A stretch of DNA of 64,000 bases from Paenibacillus sp. FSL H3-0469 (GTDB lineage Bacteria > Bacillota > Bacilli > Paenibacillales > Paenibacillaceae): contig NZ_CP150302.1 of NCBI RefSeq assembly GCF_038051945.1, forward strand, positions 3,038,001-3,102,000. The letters run 5' to 3'. The translations under genes and the position numbers were made by a program. Positions 35,528 to 44,095 of this stretch are shown here, in pieces; position 1 is the stretch's first letter, and each line of letters begins with the position of its first letter. The notes under the pieces were generated by a model. The model made no database searches. It saw only the letters and a program-made list of their open reading frames with translations, and was not told where the DNA came from.

Positions 35528-36286
35528 TTGAACGAAGCCGCTTTGACACTGGAAGGCTGGTATGCGCTACATGACTTCCGCTCGCTGAACTGGACAGCCT
35601 GGACGGCAGCAGATGACGAGGAACGGGCAGTTGCCCTGGAGGAGCTGCATGCCTTCATGCAGGAGTGGGGACCTGTCGAGGAAGCGAAGGAAGGCAGCAC
35701 TGCAGTCTATTCCATCGTGGGCCAGAAGGCTGATTTCGTGATGATGTTTCTGAGAGAGAGTCTGGAGGCGCTGAATGCGCTGGAGACCGCTTTTAACAAA
35801 ATTGCCTTTGCCCAATATACAACGAAGGCCTACTCCTACGTAAGCATCGTTGAGCTCAGCAACTATGCCGCAGGAGGAAGTGCCGGAGACGGCAGCGACC
35901 CGATGCAGAACCCGCATGTGGCTGCCCGGCTGAAGCCTGTACTGCCGCAAATGAAGCATATCTGCTTCTACCCGATGAACAAGAAGCGTGAGCTTGCCGA
36001 CAACTGGTACATGCTGGATATGGACAAACGCCGGGAGCTGATGTATTCGCACGGCCTGATCGGCCGCAGCTATGCCGGCAAGGTGAAGCAGATCATCACC
36101 GGCTCCGTCGGCTTCGATGACTGGGAGTGGGGCGTAACCCTGTTCGCCGAGGATGCGCTGCAGTTCAAGAAGCTCGTCTACGAGATGCGCTTCGATGAAG
36201 TCAGCGCCCGCTATGGCGAGTTCGGCCCCTTCTATGTCGGCAACCTGCTGAACGAGGAATCGTTCGAGGAGATGCTGAAGCTGTAG
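35528..36286 (+). CDS. hemQ: Coproheme decarboxylase HemQ
   Basis: A 252-residue chlorite-dismutase-family enzyme that converts coproheme III to heme b with peroxide, the last step of the Gram-positive heme pathway. Family blocks are [12 protein letters not shown] at the N-terminus, [17 protein letters not shown] (with the candidate catalytic Tyr), [15 protein letters not shown] (likely proximal His) and [16 protein letters not shown] chose the TTG at 35528: AAGGAG at 35514-35519 gives an 8-base spacing, whereas the GTG at 35519 overlaps that site. A hairpin terminator follows. Heme made here would feed SdhC. Confidence 0.93.
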   Translation: MNEAALTLEGWYALHDFRSLNWTAWTAADDEERAVALEELHAFMQEWGPVEEAKEGSTAVYSIVGQKADFVMMFLRESLEALNALETAFNKIAFAQYTTKAYSYVSIVELSNYAAGGSAGDGSDPMQNPHVAARLKPVLPQMKHICFYPMNKKRELADNWYMLDMDKRRELMYSHGLIGRSYAGKVKQIITGSVGFDDWEWGVTLFAEDALQFKKLVYEMRFDEVSARYGEFGPFYVGNLLNEESFEEMLKL

Positions 36287-36300
36287 CATCATAATGTATA

Positions 36301-36338
36301 CAAAAGGAAGGTGACCTGTTCAGGAAACCTTCCTTTTG
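36301..36338. terminator. Terminator of hemQ
   Basis: CAAAAGGAAGGT pairs perfectly with ACCTTCCTTTTG; the 3' arm is T-rich. It separates hemQ from the toxin gene. Confidence 0.75.
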
Positions 36339-36380
36339 TATTTCCAATATTGTTAAACCTATCCATACAGGCTAATCAAA

Positions 36381-36389
36381 TGGTATAAT
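36381..36389 (+). promoter_or_regulatory. Extended -10 promoter of the holin-like toxin
   Basis: TGGTATAAT is an ideal extended -10 (TG-N-TATAAT) 63 bases upstream of the toxin ATG. No good -35 is needed or seen. Confidence 0.6.
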
Positions 36390-36452
36390 CGTAGAAGCAA
36401 TGGAAGGCTTACAAGGGCGGTCGGCTAATCTCCCGGAAGGGAGGTGAGGCTC

Positions 36453-36539
36453 ATGGAGGTTTATCAAGCGTTGTCATTGATGTTCATGTTTGGCATGTTC
36501 ATTATTGCTTTGCTGAATTACCTCAATAGGAATAGGTAA
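36453..36539 (+). CDS. Putative holin-like type I toxin, 3' end interrupted by intron
   Basis: A 28-codon frame with a very strong GGAAGGGAGGTGAGGCTC leader. It encodes MEVYQALSLMFMFGMFIIAL then LNYLNRNR. One membrane helix with a short acidic/polar N-terminus and basic tail matches the holin-like (TxpA/BsrG-type) toxins of Firmicutes. The group II intron boundary at about 36536 falls on the last codons, so the present stop codon is supplied by intron sequence. Removing 36536-39114 would join ...AATAG to AAAAGAAATAGACC, giving a different basic tail. Toxicity is inferred from family only. Confidence 0.75.
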   Translation: MEVYQALSLMFMFGMFIIALLNYLNRNR

Positions 36540-36574
36540 GACTTTGAAATTATCTCCGTCTTTTCCCCTCCTCC

Positions 36575-36607
36575 ACACCGTGCTTGCGACTTTCACCGCA
36601 CACGGCG
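36575..36607 (-). ncRNA. Group II intron domain V
   Basis: The catalytic hairpin reads CGCCGTGTGCGG, loop TGAAAGTCGC bulge region, and returning GCACGGTGT arm. It begins with a CGC triad rather than AGC and has the standard GAAA-type loop. It lies 11 bases downstream of the RT stop, as expected. Confidence 0.85.
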
Positions 36608-36617
36608 TTCCATCTTC

Positions 36618-38423
36618 TTAATTCAATATATCAATAAGTTCCAAGTTGCACTTTTTACGATATAGGTTTAATGATTTCATCATTTCAGATGATAAATCCA
36701 ATCGGGTTTTGAGTTCAACAATCGTTTTTTCAGTCGTTGCATGTATGAGCCTGTGCACATCACGATGTAAAATACGGAGGTTGCTGAATTTATCGCTCCC
36801 TCCATTTTTCATCTGCTGGTAGTGGTGGCAATGGACTTCCTCTGCGTATAAGAACAATCCTGTAACTTCGCATCTGCCCATCTTCATACTGTATCTACTA
36901 ATACGATTATCCATATATTCCACACTGCGACCATGTATGTTGGATTTCATGAGTTTAGAGATTTCTCTGAGAATATCCGGACTTAGCTCTTTGTGGATGA
37001 TCCTTCTTCCTTCTTCGGTAAATGGACTAATGGACTGGTCGAAATTTGTGCTGATCTTCCATCTGATATCCGGAAGTGGAAAAAGGTAGACTCCGCATAT
37101 CCTAAACGTTTTATAATTCTTACTATAAAATTTCGAGTAGGTTGGTGGCGGGATACACGGATATTCGTAAGTCGCGACTGAATTCAGACGATTAAAGGTG
37201 AACCGGCGTAGATCATGAGCAAGTCGTGAGAATTCGATGCTAACTTGCGTAGCTCGGCTAAAGTAGTTATGAATACCCAGGACGTAACTATTGAATAAGA
37301 GCGCATTTTGAGCAGTAGGTGACTGACGTATTTTCACGATACGCACTTTCGCTTCTTTCTTTATCTGCTGTTTTTTCCTGTCGCTTAGGCCCGTACGAGC
37401 AACTCTCTTAGGTCCTTTCGTTATCGCACGAATAGTAAATCCAAGAAATTCGGACGCTCGCCTTCTGAGGTTTACAATTTGCGATTTTTCCGGTGAGATT
37501 TCTAGTTTCAGACGGTCATATAGATAAAGCTTTACGGCATGAAACCACTTTTGGGCAGTTTTCCAGTCTCTACAAAGGATTTTAAAATCGTCGGCGTAAC
37601 GGACAATGTACCCTTCCTTGAGATTGGTCCTTTTTAGGGCTGCACACTTCCCATCATTCCGTGCATATTTATGTCTAGAAGGAAACGTATCCCATTGCCC
37701 CGATACCCATTGATCCAGATCATGCAAAACAATGTTTGACAGGAGTGGCGATAATATCCCGCCTTGTGGTGTTCCCTTTTCAGGTATACCTTCGCCTTCA
37801 ATCTCGGCTTTAAGCATTTTTCCTATGATCCGTAAAACTTTGCGATCTTGTATCCCCATATTCCATAGTTGTTTGATAAGTCTGGTATGGTTAACGTTAT
37901 CAAAGAAACCTTTAATATCAATGTCCACAATAAAGTGAAAACGATTGAAATTAATAAGGTGTTGTACCCGGGCTACAGCGTGGTGGGTAGTACGCATCGG
38001 TCTGAATCCGTAGCTGTGTTTATAGAATTGGGCTTCAGCAATGGGTTCAAGTATCTGTTTGAAGCATTGCTGGATGATTCGGTCAACTATACTCGGAATA
38101 CCTAATGGTCTTTGTTTGCCGTTTGGTTTGGGGATGAAGACTCTTCTCACTTTCTTAGGACGATAGTTCAATAGTTTCCCAGTGATAAGCTCTACTAATT
38201 CTTCTTCGGATGCCGTTTTAATATCGTCAATAGTTCTGCCGTCTGTACCTGCTGTTTTGGAACCTTTATTTGATTTAACTGTGCGGTAGGCCAGAAGAAT
38301 ATTTTCCCTAGAAGTGATCATATCGTAGAGATTCGTGAATATTTCCTTGTTTTGTGCTCTTCCATACAGTTCACTAAAGATTCCGGTCATGCCGTAATAA
38401 TCCCAGTATCGTACCGCCGACAT
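36618..38423 (-). CDS. Group II intron-encoded reverse transcriptase/maturase with HNH
   Basis: A 601-residue multifunctional protein. The RT domain covers about 50-330, with GTPQGGILSPLLSNI and the catalytic YADD in GYIVRYADDFKILCRD. A maturase/X domain follows (about 370-470). A C-terminal HNH endonuclease has CEVTGLFLYAEEVHCHH and FSNLRILHRDVHRLIH (about 530-575). It splices and mobilises the host intron. I chose ATG 38423 (MSAVRYWDYYG), 8 bases after GGGAGGG; the longer frame to 38483 lies in intron domain IV without a site. No frameshift or stop is seen, so it appears intact. More AT-rich than neighbouring genes, fitting horizontal arrival. Confidence 0.93.
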   Translation of the reverse strand: MSAVRYWDYYGMTGIFSELYGRAQNKEIFTNLYDMITSRENILLAYRTVKSNKGSKTAGTDGRTIDDIKTASEEELVELITGKLLNYRPKKVRRVFIPKPNGKQRPLGIPSIVDRIIQQCFKQILEPIAEAQFYKHSYGFRPMRTTHHAVARVQHLINFNRFHFIVDIDIKGFFDNVNHTRLIKQLWNMGIQDRKVLRIIGKMLKAEIEGEGIPEKGTPQGGILSPLLSNIVLHDLDQWVSGQWDTFPSRHKYARNDGKCAALKRTNLKEGYIVRYADDFKILCRDWKTAQKWFHAVKLYLYDRLKLEISPEKSQIVNLRRRASEFLGFTIRAITKGPKRVARTGLSDRKKQQIKKEAKVRIVKIRQSPTAQNALLFNSYVLGIHNYFSRATQVSIEFSRLAHDLRRFTFNRLNSVATYEYPCIPPPTYSKFYSKNYKTFRICGVYLFPLPDIRWKISTNFDQSISPFTEEGRRIIHKELSPDILREISKLMKSNIHGRSVEYMDNRISRYSMKMGRCEVTGLFLYAEEVHCHHYQQMKNGGSDKFSNLRILHRDVHRLIHATTEKTIVELKTRLDLSSEMMKSLNLYRKKCNLELIDILN

Positions 38424-39114
38424 TGTGGTATCCCTCCCAACGGAGTAATATTCCCACGTTCTTACCCGATCGATGTCGTTCACTTTTGGAAAATTGAATT
38501 TGAATTAATAAGACTTGGGGCTGTTCCTCCAAACCCATTACAGGTGCTTCATTGGTCGTGCCCCTACTCTCACAGGGGTAAATACATTTCGAATAAGAAC
38601 CCTTATAGTAACCGTCTTGGTTGGCAGACCATGAGACAACGCCCCCTGCTTTCCTTGTTCCTAGTGGCCTAGCTATCCATTCAAAACCTTAGGTGCTGCC
38701 TTTAAGCCTGCGAGTTCGATACTGCCATAGTTCAGTATAGCGAGTTTCCTATCTTTTATATTGTACTCTTCGCCGCTCACCTAGTATTTACTAGCCCACC
38801 AGTTTCCTAGCGGTCCTATTATAGACCTGTACATTCGGCAGTTCGTCAGACATGCGTGTCATTCTCACCATAGCTTGTTTTTCAGCCATCCGGCATATCG
38901 GCTAACATACCTTCTCTTGCGAGTGGCTCTAGTTCTCCTTCTGCCGCCTTCACCTGGCTCCATACGGTATATGCTGCCTAATACCGCATGCAGGAGTATT
39001 AATGAGGTCGTTTTGGGATACATGGTTCCCTCATTCCAACCTTCGGTCACTAAGTTAGATGCTTTGCATCCTTACGTTTCCCACACATGATGGTTATAGT
39101 AAAACAAGTCGCAC

Positions 39115-39264
39115 AAAAGAAATAGACCGCCCTCACCAAGGAATCGGTCTATTTCTTAACTGATATTCCGAAAGCCACCGCCCTTAAAAGCGGCTATTGC
39201 ACCCGAGAGCCGTGTTGCAAGCACGGCTCTCTTTGCATTGTACGTCTTTTCTACCTCCACTATA
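39115..39264 (-). ncRNA. Candidate type I antitoxin RNA region
   Basis: The non-intron side of the toxin locus has three hairpins: AAGAAATAGACCG/CGGTCTATTTCTT (39117-39157), CCGC/GCGG (about 39177-39193) and GAGAGCCGTG/CACGGCTCTC (39205-39231). An extended -10 TGGTATAGT on the minus strand (-10 at 39259-39264) would start an RNA at about 39252 running toward the toxin, antisense to its 3' end. This is the convergent layout of TxpA/RatA-like modules. The RNA itself is inferred. Confidence 0.45.
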
Positions 39265-39308
39265 CCACAAGTGGATTTAATAAATAAATATCTACAGCTT
39301 AAAATCAC

Positions 39309-39581
39309 TTATGCCGAAGGTTCCTTATCATCCTCGTCCGCTTCATCCTCATCCCGCAGGCTCTCCAGATATTCCGCTGTCGCCTGGTCACGGGCGCGGC
39401 TCTTCTCCTTCAGGCGCTCGATGGCCGGGAGGATCAGCAGGTCGATCTCCTTCTGGACAGGGTAGGCCAGATCGTACCGGGTCTGATCCTCCAGATAGGT
39501 GCCTACCTCAATCAGAGCATTGTAGCGGTCCAGCTCCTCGCGCGTCAGCAGTCCGCGTACTTGCACGCTGCAGTGGCGCAT
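39309..39581 (-). CDS. Small acidic hypothetical protein coupled to NDH-2
   Basis: A 90-residue protein not recognised as a family. It reads MRHCSVQVRGLLTREELDRY, has a helical middle (VQKEIDLLILPAIERLKEKS) and an acidic tail (DEDEADEDDKEPSA). No membrane segment. Its ATG (39581) lies one base behind the NDH-2 stop (39583-39585), with GGAAGA inside the upstream gene, so translation is probably coupled. That makes a partner or regulator of the NADH dehydrogenase plausible. The longer frame to 39653 overlaps NDH-2 and is rejected. Confidence 0.65.
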   Translation of the reverse strand: MRHCSVQVRGLLTREELDRYNALIEVGTYLEDQTRYDLAYPVQKEIDLLILPAIERLKEKSRARDQATAEYLESLRDEDEADEDDKEPSA

Positions 39582-39582
39582 C

Positions 39583-40776
39583 TTAGAGGAATCTTCCTTT
39601 TTTGAGCACGAGTGGAATGCCGCCGATAATGAGCAGGTAGCGCATATCGACAACCTTCTTCAGCTGCGCTGCCTTCCAGCCTTTGTATGTCTTATCGCCG
39701 ACTACGGCAATTCCCTGGCCCTTACCCAGTGAAGCTACGGTTCCCTTGTTGCTGAAGGCGAATTTCTTCGGCTGCTGGCTGCGGATGGCCGCTACGAGAT
39801 TATGCGCACAGCATTCCCCCTGCTGCATAGCAATCTGTGCTGTCGGCGGGTATGGACGGCCTTCCGGATTAATCATGAGGGAGCCGTCTCCAATGATGAA
39901 GATGTTCTCATGTCCCGGAGCCCGCAGATATTCGTCTACCTTCACTCGTCCGCGCATCGCTTCGAAGCCGGCCGCTTCAATCAGACGGTTCCCGCGGATA
40001 CCGCCGGTCCATACGATCGTGGAGGCTTTGATCTCTTCACCCGTGGCCAGAATTACACCGCCAGGCAGGCATTCCTTGATCGCTACGCCCATCTTGAAGG
40101 TCACACCCTTCTTGGTGAGCACCGTCATGGCGTGCTCCACCAGCTCAGGCGCGAACCCTGGCAGAGCCGTAGGCGCAGCTTCTATATTATAGATGTTGAC
40201 CATGCTTGGATCGACATCAAATTCTTTGCATAGGGCAGGAATCCGGTCAGCCAGCTCCGCTACAAATTCAATCCCGCTGAAGCCCGCGCCGCCAATGACG
40301 AAGTTGATATGCTCCTGTGCATTATTCTCATTCTTGTATTTGGCGAACTGGTACTGGATATGCTCCCGGATCAGCCGCACAGAGTTGATGCTGCGGATGG
40401 TCAGCGCATATTTGTCGAGTCCCGGAATCCCGAACGTTTCAGGCTCACCGCCAAGGGCAATCACGAGGTAATCATACGAGAGCGTTCCATCCTCCAGAAT
40501 AACCTTCTTCTGCTGGGTGCGAATCTCCTGCACCGAGGATTTGACGAGATCGATCTTGAACTCATCGATTAATTTGGAAATAGATACGCGCGTATGCTCG
40601 ATGCTGTCCGTGCCCGCTGCAGGCATATGCAGATGGGTCGTGAAATAGTGATATTCATGGCGGTTAACCAGGGTTACATCGGCTTCATTATAATTCAAAG
40701 CTTTCTGCAGCCGCTGGGCGGTCAAAATCCCTCCATATCCCGCGCCTAGAATAACGATTTTGGGAATACTGCTCAT
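39583..40776 (-). CDS. Type II NADH dehydrogenase (YumB-like)
   Basis: A 397-residue single-subunit NADH:menaquinone oxidoreductase that does not pump protons and sits peripherally on the membrane. The FAD motif is KIVILGAGYGGILTAQRL (about 6-23), and the NADH-binding motif NFVIGGAGFSGIEFVAEL (about 158-175). Another FAD-contacting block, NIFIIGDGSLM, lies near 294. A C-terminal amphipathic stretch (YLLIIGGIPLVLKKGRFL) probably docks to membrane. AAGGAG precedes the ATG. Divergent from yumC and coupled to a small acidic gene. Resembles Bacillus YumB more than Ndh by synteny with YuiB and YumC. Confidence 0.93.
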   Translation of the reverse strand: MSSIPKIVILGAGYGGILTAQRLQKALNYNEADVTLVNRHEYHYFTTHLHMPAAGTDSIEHTRVSISKLIDEFKIDLVKSSVQEIRTQQKKVILEDGTLSYDYLVIALGGEPETFGIPGLDKYALTIRSINSVRLIREHIQYQFAKYKNENNAQEHINFVIGGAGFSGIEFVAELADRIPALCKEFDVDPSMVNIYNIEAAPTALPGFAPELVEHAMTVLTKKGVTFKMGVAIKECLPGGVILATGEEIKASTIVWTGGIRGNRLIEAAGFEAMRGRVKVDEYLRAPGHENIFIIGDGSLMINPEGRPYPPTAQIAMQQGECCAHNLVAAIRSQQPKKFAFSNKGTVASLGKGQGIAVVGDKTYKGWKAAQLKKVVDMRYLLIIGGIPLVLKKGRFL

Positions 40777-41077
40777 GTTCCGGCTCCTTCCAACAGGTGA
40801 ATCTGTCTATGTGTTATTTTTTGTTAAAAAATCAGGTTTCTTTTGTGAATTTATACACTTAAATTCAGAAGAATTTCCAATAAAACTTAAAGGATTTCTA
40901 AAATAACCATATCCATTGTAAACCTTAGTATCGTTTTAATCAAATATAATCATACAACAAAATGTCACATTTTTCTTTGAAATCAAAGCCTTTGCAAGGC
41001 AGGTGAGACTATGTTTATAATGAGTAGGTACGCTTGTATGGCAAATTGAAACTATCAACTCGGAGGTGTAATATTAC
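40777..41077. other. Divergent promoter region ndh/yumC
   Basis: AT-rich spacer without a gene. On the plus strand TTGCAA (40992-40997), 18 bases and TATAAT (41016-41021) form a candidate yumC promoter. No clear operator was recognised. Confidence 0.45.
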
Positions 41078-42076
41078 GTGACACTAGAGCAAACCGTTCC
41101 TATGAGCGATCTGCTGATTATAGGCGGAGGACCAGCCGGTATGTTTGCCGCTTTTTACGGCGGCATGCGCCAGGCTTCAGTAACACTTATTGAGAGTATG
41201 CCCCAACTTGGAGGGCAGCTTGCTGCTCTGTATCCTGAGAAATATATTTACGACGTCGCGGGCTTCCCTAAGGTCACCGGACAAGAGCTGGTGGATAATC
41301 TTACCCGGCAGATGGAGCTGTTCCAGTCCGATATCCGTCTGGAGGAGAAGGTCGTATCGGTTGTGAAGCAGGCTGAACGCCATTTCACTGTCACCACCGA
41401 CAAGGCAGAATATCACACCAAAGCTATCATCATTACGGCAGGCGTAGGTGCCTTCGAGCCGCGGCGTCTGGAGGTACCGGATGCACAGCGCTTCGAGAAA
41501 GCCAACCTGCATTATTTCGTCAGCGATCTGAATGCTTATAAGGATAAGAAGGTGCTGATCAGCGGCGGCGGCGATTCTGCCGTGGACTGGGCGCTTATGC
41601 TGGAGCCCATTGCCGAGCAGGTCACACTGATTCACAGACGGGATAAATTCCGTGCGCATGAGCATAGTGTAGAGAATCTGATGGCCTCTAAGGTTAATGT
41701 GATTACGCCATCCGAGATCACCGGGCTGCATGGCGAAGAATTCATTACCAAGGTCACCTTGTCCCATATCAAGACCAAGGAAACTCAGGAAATCGAAGTG
41801 GACAGCGTTATTGTCAATTTCGGCTTTGTCTCCTCCCTGGGACCGATTGCCGAGTGGGGAATCGAGATTGAGGGCAACTCCATTGTGGTTGACTCCCGCA
41901 TGGAGACCAGCATTCCGGGAATCTTCGCCGCCGGCGATATCACGACCTATCCGGGCAAGCTGAAGCTGATTGCTGTCGGATTCGGAGAAGCGCCGACAGC
42001 AGTGAATAACGCCAAGGTGTATATTGATCCGGATGCGAAGCTGTCTCCAGGACACAGCAGTAATCTTAAGCTCTAG
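41078..42076 (+). CDS. yumC: Ferredoxin/flavodoxin-NADP+ reductase, thioredoxin reductase-like (YumC)
   Basis: A 332-residue FNR of the thioredoxin-reductase-like type that passes electrons from NADPH to ferredoxin or flavodoxin. The FAD motif [20 protein letters not shown] is at about 11-30, and the NADPH motif [17 protein letters not shown] at about 157-173. FAD block [26 protein letters not shown] lies near 284 (described, not all contiguous ligands). The CxxC of true thioredoxin reductases is absent, as expected for this class. GTG start at 41078 with CGGAGGTG 9 bases upstream. A long hairpin terminator follows. Confidence 0.93.
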   Translation: MTLEQTVPMSDLLIIGGGPAGMFAAFYGGMRQASVTLIESMPQLGGQLAALYPEKYIYDVAGFPKVTGQELVDNLTRQMELFQSDIRLEEKVVSVVKQAERHFTVTTDKAEYHTKAIIITAGVGAFEPRRLEVPDAQRFEKANLHYFVSDLNAYKDKKVLISGGGDSAVDWALMLEPIAEQVTLIHRRDKFRAHEHSVENLMASKVNVITPSEITGLHGEEFITKVTLSHIKTKETQEIEVDSVIVNFGFVSSLGPIAEWGIEIEGNSIVVDSRMETSIPGIFAAGDITTYPGKLKLIAVGFGEAPTAVNNAKVYIDPDAKLSPGHSSNLKL

Positions 42077-42105
42077 GTTGTCTATAACCTTATAACCATA
42101 ATAAA

Positions 42106-42152
42106 AGGGTATCCTTTCAGGTTGATTCCACCTCAACTTGAAAAGATACCCT
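42106..42152. terminator. Terminator between convergent yumC and sda
   Basis: AGGGTATC-TTTCAGGTTGA pairs with TCAACTTGAAAAGATACCCT, with TATT after it on the plus strand and TTTTAT on the minus strand. It can serve both genes. Confidence 0.8.
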
Positions 42153-42208
42153 ATTCCTTGATGCTTGCGGTTTAATGAAGTCCTATGCTGCAGGGTGTGC
42201 TCTGATCT

Positions 42209-42352
42209 TTAATGAAGAACCGCATGGTCTGGAGAGTGTAAGTTCCGTTTGCGAATTTCAGCGAGAAGTAGGGCGATGAAATCATGCTCTAAATGCAGCT
42301 CTATCGCTCTGTGATAAGAGTCAAGCAGCATCTCATCCGACAATTCAACCAT
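42209..42352 (-). CDS. sda: Sporulation checkpoint inhibitor Sda
   Basis: A 47-residue protein, MVELSDEMLLDSYHRAIELH, then LEHDFIALLLAEIRKRNL and a short tail. It matches Bacillus Sda (46 residues) in the LSDE-L--SY-A----L--DFI-L---EI-RR-L pattern, which forms a helical hairpin. Sda binds the dimerisation domain of sporulation kinases such as KinA and blocks Spo0A activation when replication is impaired or too recent. AGGTGA lies 6 bases before ATG. A good promoter and a cluster of DnaA boxes lie upstream, as in B. subtilis, where DnaA activates sda. Confidence 0.93.
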   Translation of the reverse strand: MVELSDEMLLDSYHRAIELHLEHDFIALLLAEIRKRNLHSPDHAVLH

Positions 42353-42390
42353 AACGTTCACCTACCTTTCCTTTATTTGGATCTGAATCT

Positions 42391-42419
42391 ATCATAGCAA
42401 ACTATCATTTTTCGAACAA
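42391..42419 (-). promoter_or_regulatory. Promoter of sda
   Basis: On the minus strand TTGTTC (42414-42419), a 17-base spacer and TATGAT (42391-42396), 38 bases before the sda start. The first DnaA box begins 10 bases upstream of the -35. Confidence 0.7.
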
Positions 42420-42428
42420 GCGTTCTCA

Positions 42429-42528
42429 TTATCCACAAGCTGCTGTGGAGATCCTGTGTATAATATGTTAGTAAGGGTTATATTGTCAGGAATTCCGCAG
42501 TGGACTATGGGGATAACAGTTATACACA
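42429..42528. promoter_or_regulatory. DnaA-box cluster upstream of sda
   Basis: Within 100 bases there are three perfect TTATNCACA boxes: TTATCCACA at 42429-42437 (+), TTATACACA at 42455-42463 (read on the minus strand) and TTATACACA at 42520-42528 (+). A fourth, TTATCCCCA at 42508-42516 (minus), matches 8 of 9. They lie directly upstream of the sda promoter, so DnaA-ATP can couple replication status to sporulation. The rest of the 42353-42679 gap is AT-rich with no gene. Confidence 0.85.
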
Positions 42529-42679
42529 GGGCTGAAACCTGACATCTCCACACAAAAACTTTTTTAGAATGTTCATAATTGGCTGGGATATTTCTTGTTG
42601 TATTACCTCGGATTTCAAACAACTAAACGCAATATTAGCCTATTACTGTATTTATCGTCAAATATAAAAATTTTATTAA

Positions 42680-43342
42680 TTATTTTGGTCTTGTATTTAC
42701 TTCCAAAATCCAAATCTTCCCCCGATGATCCACGGCATAATCGAAGCCCAGTTCACCGATCCCCGGAAAATGACGCTCCAGCAGCTCGATACAGACTATA
42801 GTCAGCCTGCGCATCTCCGCCTTCTTGGAAGACGTCCCCACTCTCGGCAGTGATCTTCGCAGTCCCTGACGGCAGCTAAGCATTGTACCCCCTTTGCAGA
42901 GATTCGTAACGAACAATCCCGGCCGGGCTACTCTCCCTACCATAGAGCGGAACTCCCAGTGATCGCCGACCTTCACCACCTTGACCCGGTAATCAATCGG
43001 GCGCCCGGAGATCCGTGCAAGGGAGATCCCCTGCTGAATCAAATATTTCCGTTTCACCTTGAATCTGTCCAGTGCCTGGCGCATGGAAGTGAAGTCTCCA
43101 TAGATCCGTGTGCTCTTCATATACGTGAAGCCGTACCCCCTCTGATCCCGGAACACCTTAATGACACCATATCCTCCTCCGCCTACAACCGGCTTGATGA
43201 CAACATTGCCGTATCTGCCAAGCATCGCGGACAATCCGGCAGCACTATATTCCCGCGTTCTCGGAATGTAACCGGCAACCCGTGAATCGCTAAGCAGCGC
43301 CGCCGTCTTCAGCAGCTTGCTTGCCAGTTCTCTCCCCGCCAT
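42680..43342 (-). CDS. YheC/YheD family endospore coat-associated ATP-grasp protein
   Basis: A 220-residue ATP-grasp-like protein of the YheC/YheD group linked to spores. The nucleotide-binding lysine region is VVIKPVVGGGGYGVIKVF (about 48-65). The C-terminal metal-binding block is GIGELGFDYAVDHRGKIWIL followed by EVNTRPK. It is much shorter than most YheC/D proteins (350-450) but has complete ends: AAAGGAGAGG upstream of ATG and a normal stop. No reaction is known for this family. It is transcribed toward sda and separated by the DnaA-box region. Confidence 0.8.
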   Translation of the reverse strand: MAGRELASKLLKTAALLSDSRVAGYIPRTREYSAAGLSAMLGRYGNVVIKPVVGGGGYGVIKVFRDQRGYGFTYMKSTRIYGDFTSMRQALDRFKVKRKYLIQQGISLARISGRPIDYRVKVVKVGDHWEFRSMVGRVARPGLFVTNLCKGGTMLSCRQGLRRSLPRVGTSSKKAEMRRLTIVCIELLERHFPGIGELGFDYAVDHRGKIWILEVNTRPK

Positions 43343-43541
43343 TATTTGCCCTCTCCTTTCGCATTCCCAGCCTACCCTATAGATTACTCACGAAAGGCCG
43401 TGCCCTCCTGTATGATTGTCCGTGGTATAGCAGTCCACAGCAAAAAAGGGCATATGGCTGCGGGGCCTTATGTCCCTGATTCATTTGACTGGAAAATCAT
43501 TAAAATTCGTTGTATTATTGCCTGAAAGGGAGGGTTTCCTA

Positions 43542-43751
43542 ATGGCAGAGTTTTTTGAAATCCTGTATTGGTTTGCAATGATCGGTATGTCTGTTGTACT
43601 GGCAGGAACGACAATACTCGTCTGTGCGCTTGGCTTCAAATTCATCAAAGACCGGCGCAGAGTGCTCGGTGCCGGCTGCATCGCCTTTTCCCTGGGGGCC
43701 TCCGCCCTGATCGTATTCATGATTAACCTGAAATTTATTATCCCCGCCTGA
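43542..43751 (+). CDS. Small two-helix membrane protein, hypothetical
   Basis: A 69-residue protein with two hydrophobic helices, about 5-30 (EILYWFAMIGMSVVLAGTTI) and 42-66 (GCIAFSLGASALIVFMINL), joined by a basic loop KFIKDRRRVL. GAAAGGGAGGG lies upstream at good spacing, so the ATG at 43542 is preferred over the longer frame from 43470. Family not recognised. A GC-rich hairpin (43763-43817) follows without a T-run. Confidence 0.65.
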   Translation: MAEFFEILYWFAMIGMSVVLAGTTILVCALGFKFIKDRRRVLGAGCIAFSLGASALIVFMINLKFIIPA

Positions 43752-44095
43752 AGCTTGCTCCCGGCAGCAGTGGCCCAGGACGCGTATCGCCTAACTCCTG
43801 CCGCCACTGCTGCTGCCTCCGGGTGGAACTCTTAATCGTCCATGATTACATGATTCATAGATTCGCCCCGTTTCATTATTCTATGAAAACTGCGGCAGGC
43901 TGGCCTGTGCAGACAGACTGCTTCATTCGCTGAGCAGGTTCCGGCCTATTCCCCATTTTTTTGCTCCTCCCCTCTTCTGCAAGACACTCCAATCTTTGAA
44001 ATTTCCATTCAGACAACAACTTTTTCACTTTATATCCGTAATATGTATGTGCAATAAATTGGAAGACCCAATATTTTGAAAAAGGAGATTCTATT
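43752..44095. other. Spacer before the O-ligase gene
   Basis: No gene. GGCAGCAGTGGC (43763-43774) pairs with GCCACTGCTGC (from 43803), a possible terminator lacking a T-run. The remainder is unremarkable. Confidence 0.4.

Larger units (their letters stand above)
36536..39114 (-). mobile_element. Group II intron with reverse transcriptase
   Basis: About 2.58 kb on the minus strand. The 5' end begins GTGCGAC (39114 downward), matching the GUGYG consensus. The 3' end shows domain V at 36575-36607 (CGCCGTGTGCGG-TGAAAGTCGC then the GCACGGTGT arm). A domain VI hairpin follows (AAGAC...GTCTT) with a bulged A eight bases from a 3' end ...GTCTTAC. The 3' end follows the AY rule. The 630 bases before the RT gene hold the ribozyme domains I-III. 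It lies inside a holin-like toxin locus, immediately behind a terminator-like hairpin. The exact 3' junction is uncertain by a few bases. Confidence 0.85.

Noticed and set aside
38865-39090. Short frames inside the 5' part of the group II intron
   Set aside because: This is ribozyme domain sequence; frames have no signals and no protein-like composition.
42392-42622. 76-codon minus-strand frame upstream of sda
   Set aside because: It spans the sda promoter and DnaA boxes, with no start signals.
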